From Candidatus Eiseniibacteriota bacterium (GTDB lineage: Bacteria > Eisenbacteria > RBG-16-71-46 > CAIMUX01): DNA of 64,000 nucleotides. The stretch's first letter is position 1. Each line of letters begins with the position of its first letter. The notes under the pieces were generated by a model. It was not told where the DNA came from and did no database searches. It saw only the letters and a program-made list of their open reading frames with translations. Shown piece by piece: positions 56,451 to 64,000 of the stretch. The stretch is from NCBI GenBank assembly GCA_016712505.1, contig JADJQY010000002.1, positions 806,001 to 870,000 on the forward strand, read 5' to 3'. Both the position numbers and the translations under genes were made by a program.

Positions 56451-57500
56451 CTAGAAGCGGGCCGAAGCGCTCACGCGATGGGTGGCATCAAGTTCGGCGT
56501 TCTCGAGATAGGCGTAGTCGACCCCGAACCCGCGATAACGGAGTCCCGCCCCCGCGGTCAGATTCCCGGCGTCCGCACCGACTCGCGCCGCCACCGCGTC
56601 GTTGTACCAGTACTCCATGCCTCCCTGGAAATCGCCGCCCGCCGCCTGCGCCGCCTCCTCGCGGCCGTCCATCGGACGGTTGAAATCGGCACCGGCGGTC
56701 ACGCGACCCGAGAGCCCGGGGACGTTTCGGGTCCAGTTCAACCCCAGGACCAGGCTCGGGGCCACGCTCTCCTTGGTGCCGGTATCCCAGGAAATCCGGG
56801 TAGTGGTCGCATCCGCCAGCCGGGCGCCCACGGTCAGGCCGCCGTTCAGGTCATAGAGGGCGCCCAGATCAACGCCGAAGCCGAAGCTGGTGTTGTCGAG
56901 CAGTCCCTGGCGGAGCAGCTTGAGGTTCCCCCCGAGGGAGAGGCGTCCCGACATCTCGCGCGCATACGAAAGGAGCAGCCCGTACTCCGCGTCGCTCCCG
57001 GTCCGGAAGTCGTCGGTCAGGATCTGCTCTCCCGGCTGGTACTCCCCGTCGCCGTTCGCGTCGACGAAGTGCCCCGCCGTCTCGAGGATGCCGTCGACCC
57101 CGAAGCGGATCAGGCTCACCCCCACGGCACTCCGGGTGTCGCCGGTCAGCGGCTGGGCGAAGCCGAAATAGTCGTGATTGGCCAGGTCACCGAACTGCTC
57201 GGCATGCATGAACGAGAGCTCGGCCTGCTCCATCCGGACCAGCCCGGCGGGATTCCAGTAGGCCGCGGTGGCGTCGTTGGCCAGGGCGACGAACGCGCCC
57301 CCCATTCCCAGCGCCCGGGCACCGACCCCGATCTTCATGAACTCGGCCGCGTACTTGTCGGTCGCCATCGCTCGATCCGACCCCGCAACCGCCATCAACC
57401 CAGCAAGAAGGGCGATTCCCGCCGCTATCCGCCCACGGGCGGCCAGACGGATCGAAACTCCCTGAAAACCCGGTCCGAAGAGTCCCAAGAGGTAGCCCAT
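56451..57500 (-). CDS. PorV/PorQ-family outer-membrane beta-barrel protein
   Basis: A 349-residue protein with a long N-terminal signal (about 1-50, hydrophobic core IAAGIALLAGLMAVAG). The mature start KYAAEFMKIGVGARALGMGGAF is followed by ATAAYWNPAGL, hallmark of PorV/PorQ and FadL-like barrels, and alternating beta strands run to a terminal Phe (SASARF), a typical outer-membrane insertion signal. ATG 57500 follows GGAGGACTGCA; the longer frame to 57557 is not supported. In Bacteroidetes PorV serves type IX secretion; here only the FlgD-like C-terminal domains hint at a similar export route. Confidence 0.82.
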   Translation of the reverse strand: MGYLLGLFGPGFQGVSIRLAARGRIAAGIALLAGLMAVAGSDRAMATDKYAAEFMKIGVGARALGMGGAFVALANDATAAYWNPAGLVRMEQAELSFMHAEQFGDLANHDYFGFAQPLTGDTRSAVGVSLIRFGVDGILETAGHFVDANGDGEYQPGEQILTDDFRTGSDAEYGLLLSYAREMSGRLSLGGNLKLLRQGLLDNTSFGFGVDLGALYDLNGGLTVGARLADATTTRISWDTGTKESVAPSLVLGLNWTRNVPGLSGRVTAGADFNRPMDGREEAAQAAGGDFQGGMEYWYNDAVAARVGADAGNLTAGAGLRYRGFGVDYAYLENAELDATHRVSASARF

Positions 57501-57582
57501 TGCAGTCCTCCATGCGTTCGATTGGGCCGTGCGTGGCTTCCGCGAGCGTAGGGACACTCCGAAAGAAGGTCAACCCGCCCGA

Positions 57583-57612
57583 TTGACAGACGCATTTTAT
57601 GGTCACTAGACT
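57583..57612 (+). promoter_or_regulatory. Sigma-70-type promoter of the PEP-CTERM gene
   Basis: TTGACA (57583-57588), 18-nt spacer and TAGACT (57607-57612). The leader to ATG 57703 is about 85 nt and contains GATGAGGT near the start codon. This is one of three promoters in the window with this spacing. Confidence 0.55.
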
Positions 57613-57702
57613 CAGAGAGGTGTCAAAATCGCTAGACAGTCGTTCCGAACCAGCAGCTCGTGCAGCTACCACCAATCGACGCATTCAGGATGAGGTAACA
57701 CC

Positions 57703-58566
57703 ATGAAGTTCCGGTCGCTCGCATCCGTCTTGACCCTGATCGCCGCCACAGGTTCCCTGACGGCCGGGAACGCCCGCGCCTACAACATCCTTGCGGTCGA
57801 CATGGGGGCCTACTGGAACAACCCCTTCGACCAGTACTTCGGGTCCCAGGAGGGCTACGGGCAGCGCGGCCTGGCCGGCGAACGCTGGTTCACCCGGGTC
57901 CACTACAACGACCTCAAGGACGTCAACCTCTGCGACTACGACGTTCTCCTGGTGCAGTCCACCTTCGATGACGATTTCGTCCTCTCGAACACGGTCAACG
58001 CACTGAACGCTCTGGCCGCCAATCGTGACAACATCCGGAACTATGTCCGGAGCGGCGGCGGGGTCGTCGCCTGGGCCGAACCGTTCCCCGAGGGCGAGGT
58101 CCACAAGTGGGGCTGGACCCCCGTCGAGGTCCAGAGCCGCGGCATCTTCCACGAGAACGCGGTCGAGGTGGTCGACCCGAGCCACGGCAGCATGGCCCAC
58201 TCCACCGACGAGAGCCTCTCCGACTGGCACTCCTCGTGGCACGGCTACTTCGAGGAGTACGACTCCCGCCTCGGCACCGTCGCCCAGACTGGCGACTACG
58301 GTCCCAACGATCCCCGCACCCATCGTGCGCTCACCCTCGCCGGCAGCTTCAATCAGGACGGCAGCGGCCGCATGCTCTACTCCGGCCAGGATCCCGACTA
58401 TCACGCCTACCAAGGCTTCGACGGCGCCAAGCACCTGATCGGCGACGCCCTCGACTGGGCCCAGTCCGGCGGCGTCTGCCACCCCGTGCCCGAGCCGAGC
58501 ACGCTGTTGCTACTGGCCGGCGGCCTGGGCGGCGTCTTCGTCGCCGCGCGGCGGCGCCGCAAGTAG
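57703..58566 (+). CDS. Exported PEP-CTERM protein with ThuA/class I glutaminase-like fold
   Basis: A 287-residue exported protein. Residues 1-26 are a signal peptide (ending NARA). The central part (about 28-250) alternates strands and helices, with YNILAVDMG, YDVLLVQSTF and YVRSGGGVVAWAEPF, resembling ThuA/DUF4350-type Rossmann domains without an evident catalytic Cys. The C-terminus VPEPSTLLLLAGG, a hydrophobic stretch and RRRRK is a PEP-CTERM sorting signal (about 262-287) recognised by exosortase. No exosortase gene is in the window. It has its own promoter and a strong hairpin downstream. Confidence 0.85.
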   Translation: MKFRSLASVLTLIAATGSLTAGNARAYNILAVDMGAYWNNPFDQYFGSQEGYGQRGLAGERWFTRVHYNDLKDVNLCDYDVLLVQSTFDDDFVLSNTVNALNALAANRDNIRNYVRSGGGVVAWAEPFPEGEVHKWGWTPVEVQSRGIFHENAVEVVDPSHGSMAHSTDESLSDWHSSWHGYFEEYDSRLGTVAQTGDYGPNDPRTHRALTLAGSFNQDGSGRMLYSGQDPDYHAYQGFDGAKHLIGDALDWAQSGGVCHPVPEPSTLLLLAGGLGGVFVAARRRRK

Positions 58567-58583
58567 ACCCAGCCTGACTCACA

Positions 58584-58625
58584 CGCCTGCGCGGGAACTC
58601 CCCCGGGGTAGCTCCCGCGCAGGCG
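58584..58625 (+). terminator. 13-bp stem hairpin after the PEP-CTERM gene
   Basis: CGCCTGCGCGGGA (58584-58596) pairs perfectly with TCCCGCGCAGGCG (58613-58625) around a 16-nt loop that itself contains CCCCGGGG. Only a weak pyrimidine run follows. It probably ends the PEP-CTERM transcript and may also serve the convergent beta-helix gene. Confidence 0.65.
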
Positions 58626-58694
58626 CGTATCTCTGCCTCTACGACTCCGCCCGCGCCCGGAGTTCCGTGGCGCCCGGTGTCGTCGCAGCCCCGC

Positions 58695-59987
58695 CTACCT
58701 CGCGTACCGCGCCTTGAGCCTTCCCCAGGAGAGGCGTGACACGGCAGTGCTACTGCACCCCACGCCGAACAACCCGATCTGCCCGCACCCCAGAGAGTCG
58801 CTTACGCACGGGCTGTCGTCGCGGACTCGGAAGTCCCATGCCTCGGCCCCGCAGAACAGCGGATCCGCCACCACGTTGTCGCGCTCGACGCCGTTCCGGA
58901 GCAGAATTCTCCTCGGCGCTGGCCAGAACACGTTGCAGGCCACATCACCGGAGACGAGCATATTGAGGATCGTCTCGCCGTATGCAGACACGTTTCGCTC
59001 GAAGGCGCTGCCCGGCTGCCCGCCGTTGGATCCTGCCGCAACGAGCACTCCTCCGAAGGTGTTCCCGACAATCCGAAAGGACTGAGCGGAGCTCACGACA
59101 TCGAGAGACCCGGACCCGTTTCCCGCCAGGCCGGAGGCAGACGCAATCACGCACTCTCTCAGCTCAAAGACCTGTGACAGGGGATTGTGGAAGTTTGGCC
59201 ACAAGTACCAGTTCGACACGGCCGTATGCGAAGTCCCGGCGTCGTATGCCTGTACTCGAATGACACGCAGGTTGTCGCTCTCCACCCAGAGACCAAAATT
59301 GCCTTCGCTGTGCACCTCTTCTGCGCGTAGCTCGCAGTCCTGGATCAGGGCCTCGTAACCCTGTTCGATCCGGATAACGGCCCCACCGCCGGGTTCCAGG
59401 CCCCCGTTCTCGAACCGACATTGATCGATCACCACCGAAGGAACCGCTCCTGCCGAGATCACACCACCCCGATCGGTCGTATTCGCCACGAACTCACAGC
59501 GTCGTATGGTCCAGGACTGCACTCGACGGGCAAACACCGTTGAGCCGCACGAAGTGGGGCAACCTACGAGTCGCTGAAGCCCTCGAACCAGCAGTCTTCG
59601 ATCAGTACTCCGTTCCCCTCGGGCTGCGTGTAGGCTGTCCCCCACGCGATGGCGCTCGCGCCGCGGTCGCGAACCGTCTTCCGAAAGGTCACGTTTCGAA
59701 CCGTGAGGAGACCGCACGCGGAGGGAGGTATTCTCGATCACCGACTTGTAGTCGGTCACCTCGACGACACACGACGAGCGATCAGCTCGTCCCAGAACCA
59801 CCAGTGCCCGATCGTCCGACCGCTCAAGTCGTAAGTGCTGCACCCCCGTCTCCACCCAGACTGTTTCGGGGTTGGCGGGGGCGAACCGTTCTTGTCGCGA
59901 AGGAGAAACGGCGCAGCAAAGGATCGGGATGGCCAGCAGCAAGAGCGACGGACAACGGCCAGCGAGCCTCAGCAGATGGCTAGACAC
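58695..59987 (-). CDS. Exported right-handed beta-helix protein with two compensating frameshifts
   Basis: About 430 residues from GTG 59987. A signal-like start (basic, then SLLLLAIPILCCA) is followed by a parallel beta-helix with repeated short strands such as WTIRRCEFVAN, SVVIDQCRFENGG and FRIVGNTFGGV; a Cys-rich C-terminus ends near ARYAR. Between about 59718 and 59568 the good coding frame is a neighbouring one (LTVRNVTFRKTV through VLIEDCWFEGFSDS). One extra base near 59714-59720 and one missing base near 59564-59570 therefore disrupt about 50 residues. The gene looks less GC-rich than its neighbours, suggesting transfer. Ligand or substrate unknown. Confidence 0.6.
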   Translation of the reverse strand: MSSHLLRLAGRCPSLLLLAIPILCCAVSPSRQERFAPANPETVWVETGVQHLRLERSDDRALVVLGRADRSSCVVEVTDYKSVIENTSLRVRSPHGSKRDLSEDGSRPRRERHRVGDSLHAARGERSTDRRLLVRGLQRLVGCPTSCGSTVFARRVQSWTIRRCEFVANTTDRGGVISAGAVPSVVIDQCRFENGGLEPGGGAVIRIEQGYEALIQDCELRAEEVHSEGNFGLWVESDNLRVIRVQAYDAGTSHTAVSNWYLWPNFHNPLSQVFELRECVIASASGLAGNGSGSLDVVSSAQSFRIVGNTFGGVLVAAGSNGGQPGSAFERNVSAYGETILNMLVSGDVACNVFWPAPRRILLRNGVERDNVVADPLFCGAEAWDFRVRDDSPCVSDSLGCGQIGLFGVGCSSTAVSRLSWGRLKARYAR

Positions 59988-60271
59988 CCGTAGGCGACGC
60001 GCGAGGTCGCTGGCGAAGTGGCGAGAGCGACCGCTTCCGCCACCGAACTGCCCCCGGGGGCTGTTCCTGCGCGCGTGATCTACCAGATGGCAGATGGATC
60101 GAGAGGCATGTGCGGCACCACAATCGGAGCGGCCGAAGTTGAAGGGGGGGTGTCTCCGCTCCAGCTCACTCCTGGCCGCTCGCTGGAGGAGATGTGCTAC
60201 GTGCTCGGTTGTCCCGGGGTAGTCCCGCGATCGTCGGAGACCGGGAAGGCCGGTTCGGCTAGGCGTGGTGT
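59988..60271. other. Gap with no convincing gene
   Basis: Between the beta-helix start and the small candidate gene at 60272. Open frames exist on both strands but show no family features or ribosome sites. It probably includes the beta-helix gene's promoter, which I could not locate. Confidence 0.4.
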
Positions 60272-60442
60272 TCATGGGGCAAGGGCGGTGGCGAGGCTCT
60301 CCAGGGGAGCCGTCGCCAGGGGAATACGATGTCTGCCGCACGCGCAGTGGGCGGCGACGCCCAGCAGAAGGATGTGGCAGGCGAGCAACCTGAACCGGCG
60401 GCGGGCGCGGAGGGAGCTGAATTCGGTGTCGTGTGACGTCAT
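60272..60442 (-). CDS. Small candidate exported peptide or lipoprotein
   Basis: A 56-residue frame from ATG 60442, preceded by CCGGAGG at 6-nt spacing. It has a basic N-terminus (SLRARRRFRLL), a hydrophobic core CHILLLGVAAHC and a short tail, resembling a signal peptide or small lipoprotein. No homolog is recognised. The well-placed ribosome site is the main support; it may still be chance. Confidence 0.3.
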   Translation of the reverse strand: MTSHDTEFSSLRARRRFRLLACHILLLGVAAHCACGRHRIPLATAPLESLATALAP

Positions 60443-60632
60443 GACGGCCTCCGGACTGCGTACGCGGAGCGGGCACACGGCTGGCCCGAGGTGCAAGGGC
60501 ATCGGGCGGGTGCCGAGCGCCGACGCGAACCTACGCGGGACCTCGAGCAGAAATCTGCGCCTGGGCCGGTTGGCTGTCAAGAATGACCACGAACGGGACG
60601 GTCGAATCGGGTCTCCGAAGGGTCGACGCCAG

Positions 60633-61925
60633 TTACTTCGGCGGCGGCTGGCTCCCCGGCGGGAAGGGGTCGCGCTCGGTGCGCCAGCGGGTGACGGAGC
60701 CGCGGCGGGCGCGTTCGAAGAGGCCCCAGGGGGTGGCGAGGGCGGTCACGACGGCCATCATCATCCAGTAGACGATGGGATAGAAGACGGCCACGGGGAA
60801 GTTGCGTAGCACCTCGCGGTCGTACTGGCGCTCGAGCAGGACGCCGGTGAGGAGCTGCAGGATGCACATGGTCGCGATGAGCATCCCCCACCACATCGGG
60901 ATGGGCGAGATTCCGAGCGGCACGTGGCCCAGGGTGTAGCTCACGACCCAGAAGGCGGTGAGGAAGACGGCGGTGTAGGCCCAGAGCACGGAGAGCACGG
61001 CCTCGAAGATCACGGGCCAGAGACGCCGGTGGCGATACTGGCGGAGCACGTCGCTGTGCCGGCGGAGAATCTGCGCGAGGCCCTTGGCCCAACGGACGCG
61101 CTGGCGCCAGAGGCGCGCGAAGGTGGGCGGGACCTGCATCCAGACGACGGCGCGGCTCTCGTAGCGGATGTCGTAGAACCGCTTCTGGAGCTTCCACGAA
61201 ATGTCGATGTCCTCGGTGGCCATCTCGGGGCTGTAGAGGCCGACGTCGAACAGCGCGGAGCGACGGAAGATGCCGACCACGCCGCTCATGGTGAGGATGC
61301 GCCCCCAGACGCGCTGGGCACGACGGAGCACGCTGACGATCGAGGTGAATTCGACGATCTGGAGCTTGGAGAGAAACGTCTCGCGGTTGGCGACCTTGGG
61401 ATTGCCGGTCACCGCCCCGACGCGTGCGGTGCGGAAGTGGGGCACGAGGTGGCGGAGCAGGTCGGGCTCGGGCCAGGCGTCGGCGTCGATGATCAGGACG
61501 AACTCCCCGTTCAAGCACGGGAGCGCATCGTTCAAGGCCATCGCCTTCCCCTCGTTGAACTTCTTCTGCAGGAGACGCACCTTCCCCTCGGCGACGAGAT
61601 CGCGGATCTCCTCCGCGGTGCCGTCGGTCGAGGCGTCGTCGACCACCATCACCTCGATCCGGGGATAGTCCATGGCGAGCACGCCGAGGACGGTGCGACG
61701 GATGACCGCCCGCTCGCAGTAGGACGGAATCAGGACCGAGACGAGCGGGGCCTCGGCGGGAAGGGCGTAGAAGGCGGCGTCGTACTTCCGTTCGCGGCGG
61801 AAGTAGAACAGGAGCGAGGTCGAGATCCAGACCAGGCTGGAGAGAATCGGATAGAGCCCGAAGAAGATCAGGATGACGAGGTAGAGCGGGTGGCGCTCGA
61901 CGAAGAGGACCGACTGCGGGTTCAC
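60633..61925 (-). CDS. pgaC: PgaC-type poly-beta-1,6-N-acetylglucosamine synthase
   Basis: Processive family 2 glycosyltransferase that polymerises N-acetylglucosamine at the inner membrane for biofilm matrix. The 430-residue protein has an N-terminal membrane segment (about 14-40), catalytic Asp in VVDDAS (96-97), DAD (147-149), TED (237-239) and RQRVRW (274-279), then three to four C-terminal membrane segments. GTG 61925 overlaps the upstream PgaD-like stop as GTGA. Hyaluronan- or cellulose-type synthases are the alternatives; the PgaD-like partner favours PNAG. No pgaA or pgaB is seen here. Confidence 0.85.
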   Translation of the reverse strand: MNPQSVLFVERHPLYLVILIFFGLYPILSSLVWISTSLLFYFRRERKYDAAFYALPAEAPLVSVLIPSYCERAVIRRTVLGVLAMDYPRIEVMVVDDASTDGTAEEIRDLVAEGKVRLLQKKFNEGKAMALNDALPCLNGEFVLIIDADAWPEPDLLRHLVPHFRTARVGAVTGNPKVANRETFLSKLQIVEFTSIVSVLRRAQRVWGRILTMSGVVGIFRRSALFDVGLYSPEMATEDIDISWKLQKRFYDIRYESRAVVWMQVPPTFARLWRQRVRWAKGLAQILRRHSDVLRQYRHRRLWPVIFEAVLSVLWAYTAVFLTAFWVVSYTLGHVPLGISPIPMWWGMLIATMCILQLLTGVLLERQYDREVLRNFPVAVFYPIVYWMMMAVVTALATPWGLFERARRGSVTRWRTERDPFPPGSQPPPK

Positions 61926-62518
61926 GCCTCAGGCCCTCCCTCGCTCTCCGCGCGTCTCTGCGGGGGCACGACCGTCGCGCCGGTCGTGGACGGACCGAGC
62001 GGAGACGGACCGGCCGTGGCCTGTCCGGGCGCCGGTTGGAGGAGATCGAGCGTGCCTTCGATCGGAAGCGGTGGCTCCGGGGTCGGCTCTCCCCCGCTGG
62101 GGTCACCGGGCAGGGAGTACCGCTTGGTCTGGCGCTCCGGATCGACCGTGACCTCGATCGACGCCGCGCGGCGAAGGCGATCCCAGTCGGCCCCCTCGAA
62201 GGTGCGGCCGAGACAATCGGCGGTGGCGGTGAATGCAACCTGGCGCACCTGGGTGCGCTGTCCTCGGGTGCGGTAGAGATCGAGATTGAAGCGAACCCAG
62301 ATCAGGTGGATGACCACGATCGCGACCAGGGCGACGAGCAGCAGACCGAAGGTGTAGAGCGCGGTGCGGTCGATGGGGCGCGCGAAGACCGTCCACCAGA
62401 ACCAGCCGAAAAGGATCCAGCCGGCGATCGAGAGGATCGCGTGGAATGCACGCTGCACGGGATTCCGCGTCCGGCTCACCACCTCGGGGAGCGGGCGATT
62501 TGAGTCTGGTCGGCCCAT
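61922..62518 (-). CDS. pgaD: PgaD-like membrane partner of PgaC
   Basis: A 198-residue protein with two adjacent membrane segments (about 25-48 and 55-75) flanking RPIDRTALYTFG, then a basic stretch RFNLDLYRTRGQR and a Pro-rich C-terminal tail. This resembles PgaD, the small subunit that with PgaC binds c-di-GMP to activate polymer synthesis. ATG 62518; its stop overlaps pgaC. It is longer than E. coli PgaD (about 137 residues), the difference being the Pro-rich tail. The assignment rests on topology and gene order. Confidence 0.6.
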   Translation of the reverse strand: MGRPDSNRPLPEVVSRTRNPVQRAFHAILSIAGWILFGWFWWTVFARPIDRTALYTFGLLLVALVAIVVIHLIWVRFNLDLYRTRGQRTQVRQVAFTATADCLGRTFEGADWDRLRRAASIEVTVDPERQTKRYSLPGDPSGGEPTPEPPLPIEGTLDLLQPAPGQATAGPSPLGPSTTGATVVPPQRRAESEGGPEA

Positions 62519-62542
62519 CCGTGGGCGCTGCGCTCCCCGCGG

Positions 62543-62962
62543 CTACGACGCCGAGTTGGAGGCGGCGGCCTCGTCCCAGGGTCCGTTGACCGCCTCGTAC
62601 CACTCTACGTAGTCGCGGATGTGGGTCCGTGAGTCGGCCGTGATCTCGACGAAGGCAGCCGCGAGATGCGACTCGTCCTCGTTCGCGCGCGGCTTCTCGC
62701 AACGCACGACCAGCGCCACGGCCTCGATCTCACGTTCGGGCCGATCGCCGAAGGGAGGGAAGACGAAGCGCACACCGAGCTTGGTCATCACCGGAAGCGG
62801 GCGGGCGATCCGACAGTAGAAGCCCCCCTCACTGAAGTTCAGCACGGTGATGTGATTGGCATCCTCGGGACGCTTTCCCTCGAGAACCGCCTGGATCCGG
62901 ATCGGAACGCGCCGCGAAGTTCGCCGATCGGCGCCTTGCGGCTCCGCGCCTTCCTTCATCAT
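62543..62962 (-). CDS. PilZ domain protein (predicted c-di-GMP receptor)
   Basis: A 139-residue single PilZ domain. The c-di-GMP contacts are present: an RRTSRR segment (13-18) giving the RxxxR motif, and NFSEGG (42-47) giving the [D/N]xSxxG motif. ATG 62962 follows AGGAGGAGTC. It lies 24 nt before pgaD, so it probably couples c-di-GMP levels to exopolysaccharide synthesis. It is about 60 nt after rnr. Confidence 0.88.
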   Translation of the reverse strand: MMKEGAEPQGADRRTSRRVPIRIQAVLEGKRPEDANHITVLNFSEGGFYCRIARPLPVMTKLGVRFVFPPFGDRPEREIEAVALVVRCEKPRANEDESHLAAAFVEITADSRTHIRDYVEWYEAVNGPWDEAAASNSAS

Positions 62963-63023
62963 GACTCCTCCTGTTGAACGCTGCTCGCTTCCATGCTGTT
63001 TTCGGCTGAGAAGGAAGGGTCAA

Positions 63024-64000
63024 TTAGCGCTTCTTCTTCCCCTTTCGTCCACCCCGTTTCGCACCCGATTTCGGCCCGCCTGCGAATTTTGCCCCATGAG
63101 CCCGCTTCGAGCCGAAGGCCGTTCCGGGTCGCCCTCCGGTTCCGGCCCCGGCCGATTTCGCCCCCGCCTTCCGTCCGGCGTTGACCGCCGCGCGTCGGCT
63201 CTGCCGTTCCGCCGCCGTGGTCCGCGCCTGACCGCGACCAGTGCGGCGCCGACTGTCGGGCGGAACCAGGGCAAAATCGATCCGTCGGTTCCGGACGTCC
63301 GCGGCGACCACGATCACCCGCACCTTGTCCCCCGGGCGGAGCTCCCAGCCGGAGCGGGACTGCACCCAGGCCATCCGGTCCTCGAGGAAACGACTCCCGG
63401 GAGGCATCCCCTTCCGCACGACGAACCCCTCGACCGGCCAACGGAGCAGCTCGACGAACAGCCCGCGCGGGGTGAGCGCGGTGACGAACCCGGCGAACTC
63501 GGAGCCGACCTGACGCTCGAGGAAGCGGGCCGTCTTGAGGCGGGCCATCTCGCGATCGGCTTCTTCCGCGTTCACCTCGGTGGCACTGGAAAGACGACCG
63601 ACCTCCGTTGCCCGTTCCTCCAGCTCCTCCCGCCGCGCCGCCGCCCGGCCGTCGAGATGCTCCTTGAGTCGACGGTGGTTCCAGAGATCGGGATACCTTC
63701 GAATCGGCGAAGTGAAGTGGCAATACCCTTCGACCGCGAGCCCGAAGTGGCCCACGTCCTCGGGGTCGTACTTCGCCTTCTTCATCGAACGGAGAAAGAA
63801 GCGGTGGAGCACGCGGGTGAGCGGGCCCTCGGGCAGGGCGGCCAGCCACCGCCTCAGGTTGGGCAGAGTCTCGATCTCCTTGACCCGCGTCCCGGGGGCG
63901 AGGGTCAGGGCAGTGTCGATGAAGGCGTCGATCGCGGTCGCACTCGGTTCGTCGTGCACGCGATAGAGCAGCGGTAGCTCCTTCTCCCGCCCCAGTGCGC
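63024..64000 (-). CDS. rnr: Ribonuclease R, C-terminal part (cut by window edge)
   Basis: 3'-5' exoribonuclease of the RNase II/R family. About 325 codons are visible; the start lies beyond position 64000. The end of the RNB catalytic domain has PLLYRVHDEP and YCHFTSPIRRYPDL, followed by an S1 RNA-binding domain (GFVTALTPRGLFVEL) and a Lys/Arg/Gly-rich tail of about 60 residues typical of RNase R rather than RNase II. Stop is TAA at 63024. pilZ follows after about 60 nt. Confidence 0.93.
   Translation of the reverse strand, partial: ALGREKELPLLYRVHDEPSATAIDAFIDTALTLAPGTRVKEIETLPNLRRWLAALPEGPLTRVLHRFFLRSMKKAKYDPEDVGHFGLAVEGYCHFTSPIRRYPDLWNHRRLKEHLDGRAAARREELEERATEVGRLSSATEVNAEEADREMARLKTARFLERQVGSEFAGFVTALTPRGLFVELLRWPVEGFVVRKGMPPGSRFLEDRMAWVQSRSGWELRPGDKVRVIVVAADVRNRRIDFALVPPDSRRRTGRGQARTTAAERQSRRAAVNAGRKAGAKSAGAGTGGRPGTAFGSKRAHGAKFAGGPKSGAKRGGRKGKKKR

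Noticed and set aside
56212..56454. Plus-strand open frame of 80 codons
   Set aside because: It overlaps the sigma-54-type promoter and a long hairpin, has no ribosome site and no recognisable features.

Overview
The window is GC-rich bacterial chromosome from a diderm (Gram-negative type) cell. It encodes a LolCD lipoprotein exporter, an apolipoprotein N-acyltransferase, a PorV/PorQ-type outer-membrane protein, the meso-diaminopimelate pathway and a lytic transglycosylase. Other lineage clues are McsA/McsB arginine kinase genes, exported proteins with C-terminal FlgD-like domains, fibronectin-III arrays, a PEP-CTERM protein and sigma-54-type promoters. Together these point to a high-GC member of the FCB group, such as Candidatus Eisenbacteria or a relative. 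That placement is inference from gene content only. Apart from three plus-strand genes (a giant fibronectin-III protein, rpsT and a PEP-CTERM protein), every gene lies on the minus strand.

Layout, read in coordinate order. 60-11870: a tightly packed minus-strand run transcribed degP-like > purB > purL > purQ > purS-like > purF > lolC > lolD > mcsA > mcsB, with repeated 4-nt start/stop overlaps; mcsA carries an in-frame TAG. 11946-14350: a membrane GT-C-type glycosyltransferase and a methyltransferase. 14571-20015: a 1814-residue exported protein behind a sigma-54-like promoter. 20000-24944: truA, asd, an RlmI-type methyltransferase and a frameshifted lnt. 24986: rpsT. 25429-30397: argF > lipoprotein > dapF > dapA > dapB. 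30514-31751: an accessory two-gene cassette (dihydrofolate-reductase-like and DUF4256) behind tandem operator-like palindromes. 31930-38182: secA > xerC > hslV > hslU. 38293-41895: slt, a polyprenol/diacylglycerol kinase-like gene and a small exported protein. 42501-47329: purN > purC > purH > guaA, completing most of de novo purine synthesis together with the first cluster; a 19-bp tandem array sits at the end of purC. 47396-51710: comEC and an exported metalloprotease. 51929-56177: a sigma-54-driven BON-like > TPR > pseudo-PP2C/PEGA operon. 56451-60442: surface and exported proteins. 60633-64000: rnr > pilZ > pgaD > pgaC, suggesting c-di-GMP-responsive poly-N-acetylglucosamine synthesis.

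Five genes carry apparent lesions: a nonsense codon in mcsA, single frameshifts in lnt, dapB and purH, and two compensating frameshifts in a beta-helix gene. Most affect genes normally expected to work. TAG is a normal stop in many genes here (lolD, purQ, truA, rpsT, argF, hslU, hslV, secA, comEC), so code reassignment is excluded. Residual sequencing or assembly indels are the simplest explanation, but real decay or recoding is not ruled out. The most interesting candidates for new biology are the pseudo-PP2C/PEGA operon, the PurS-like protein with a large insertion, the near-leaderless sigma-54 promoter of the giant protein, and the tandem operator upstream of the accessory cassette.
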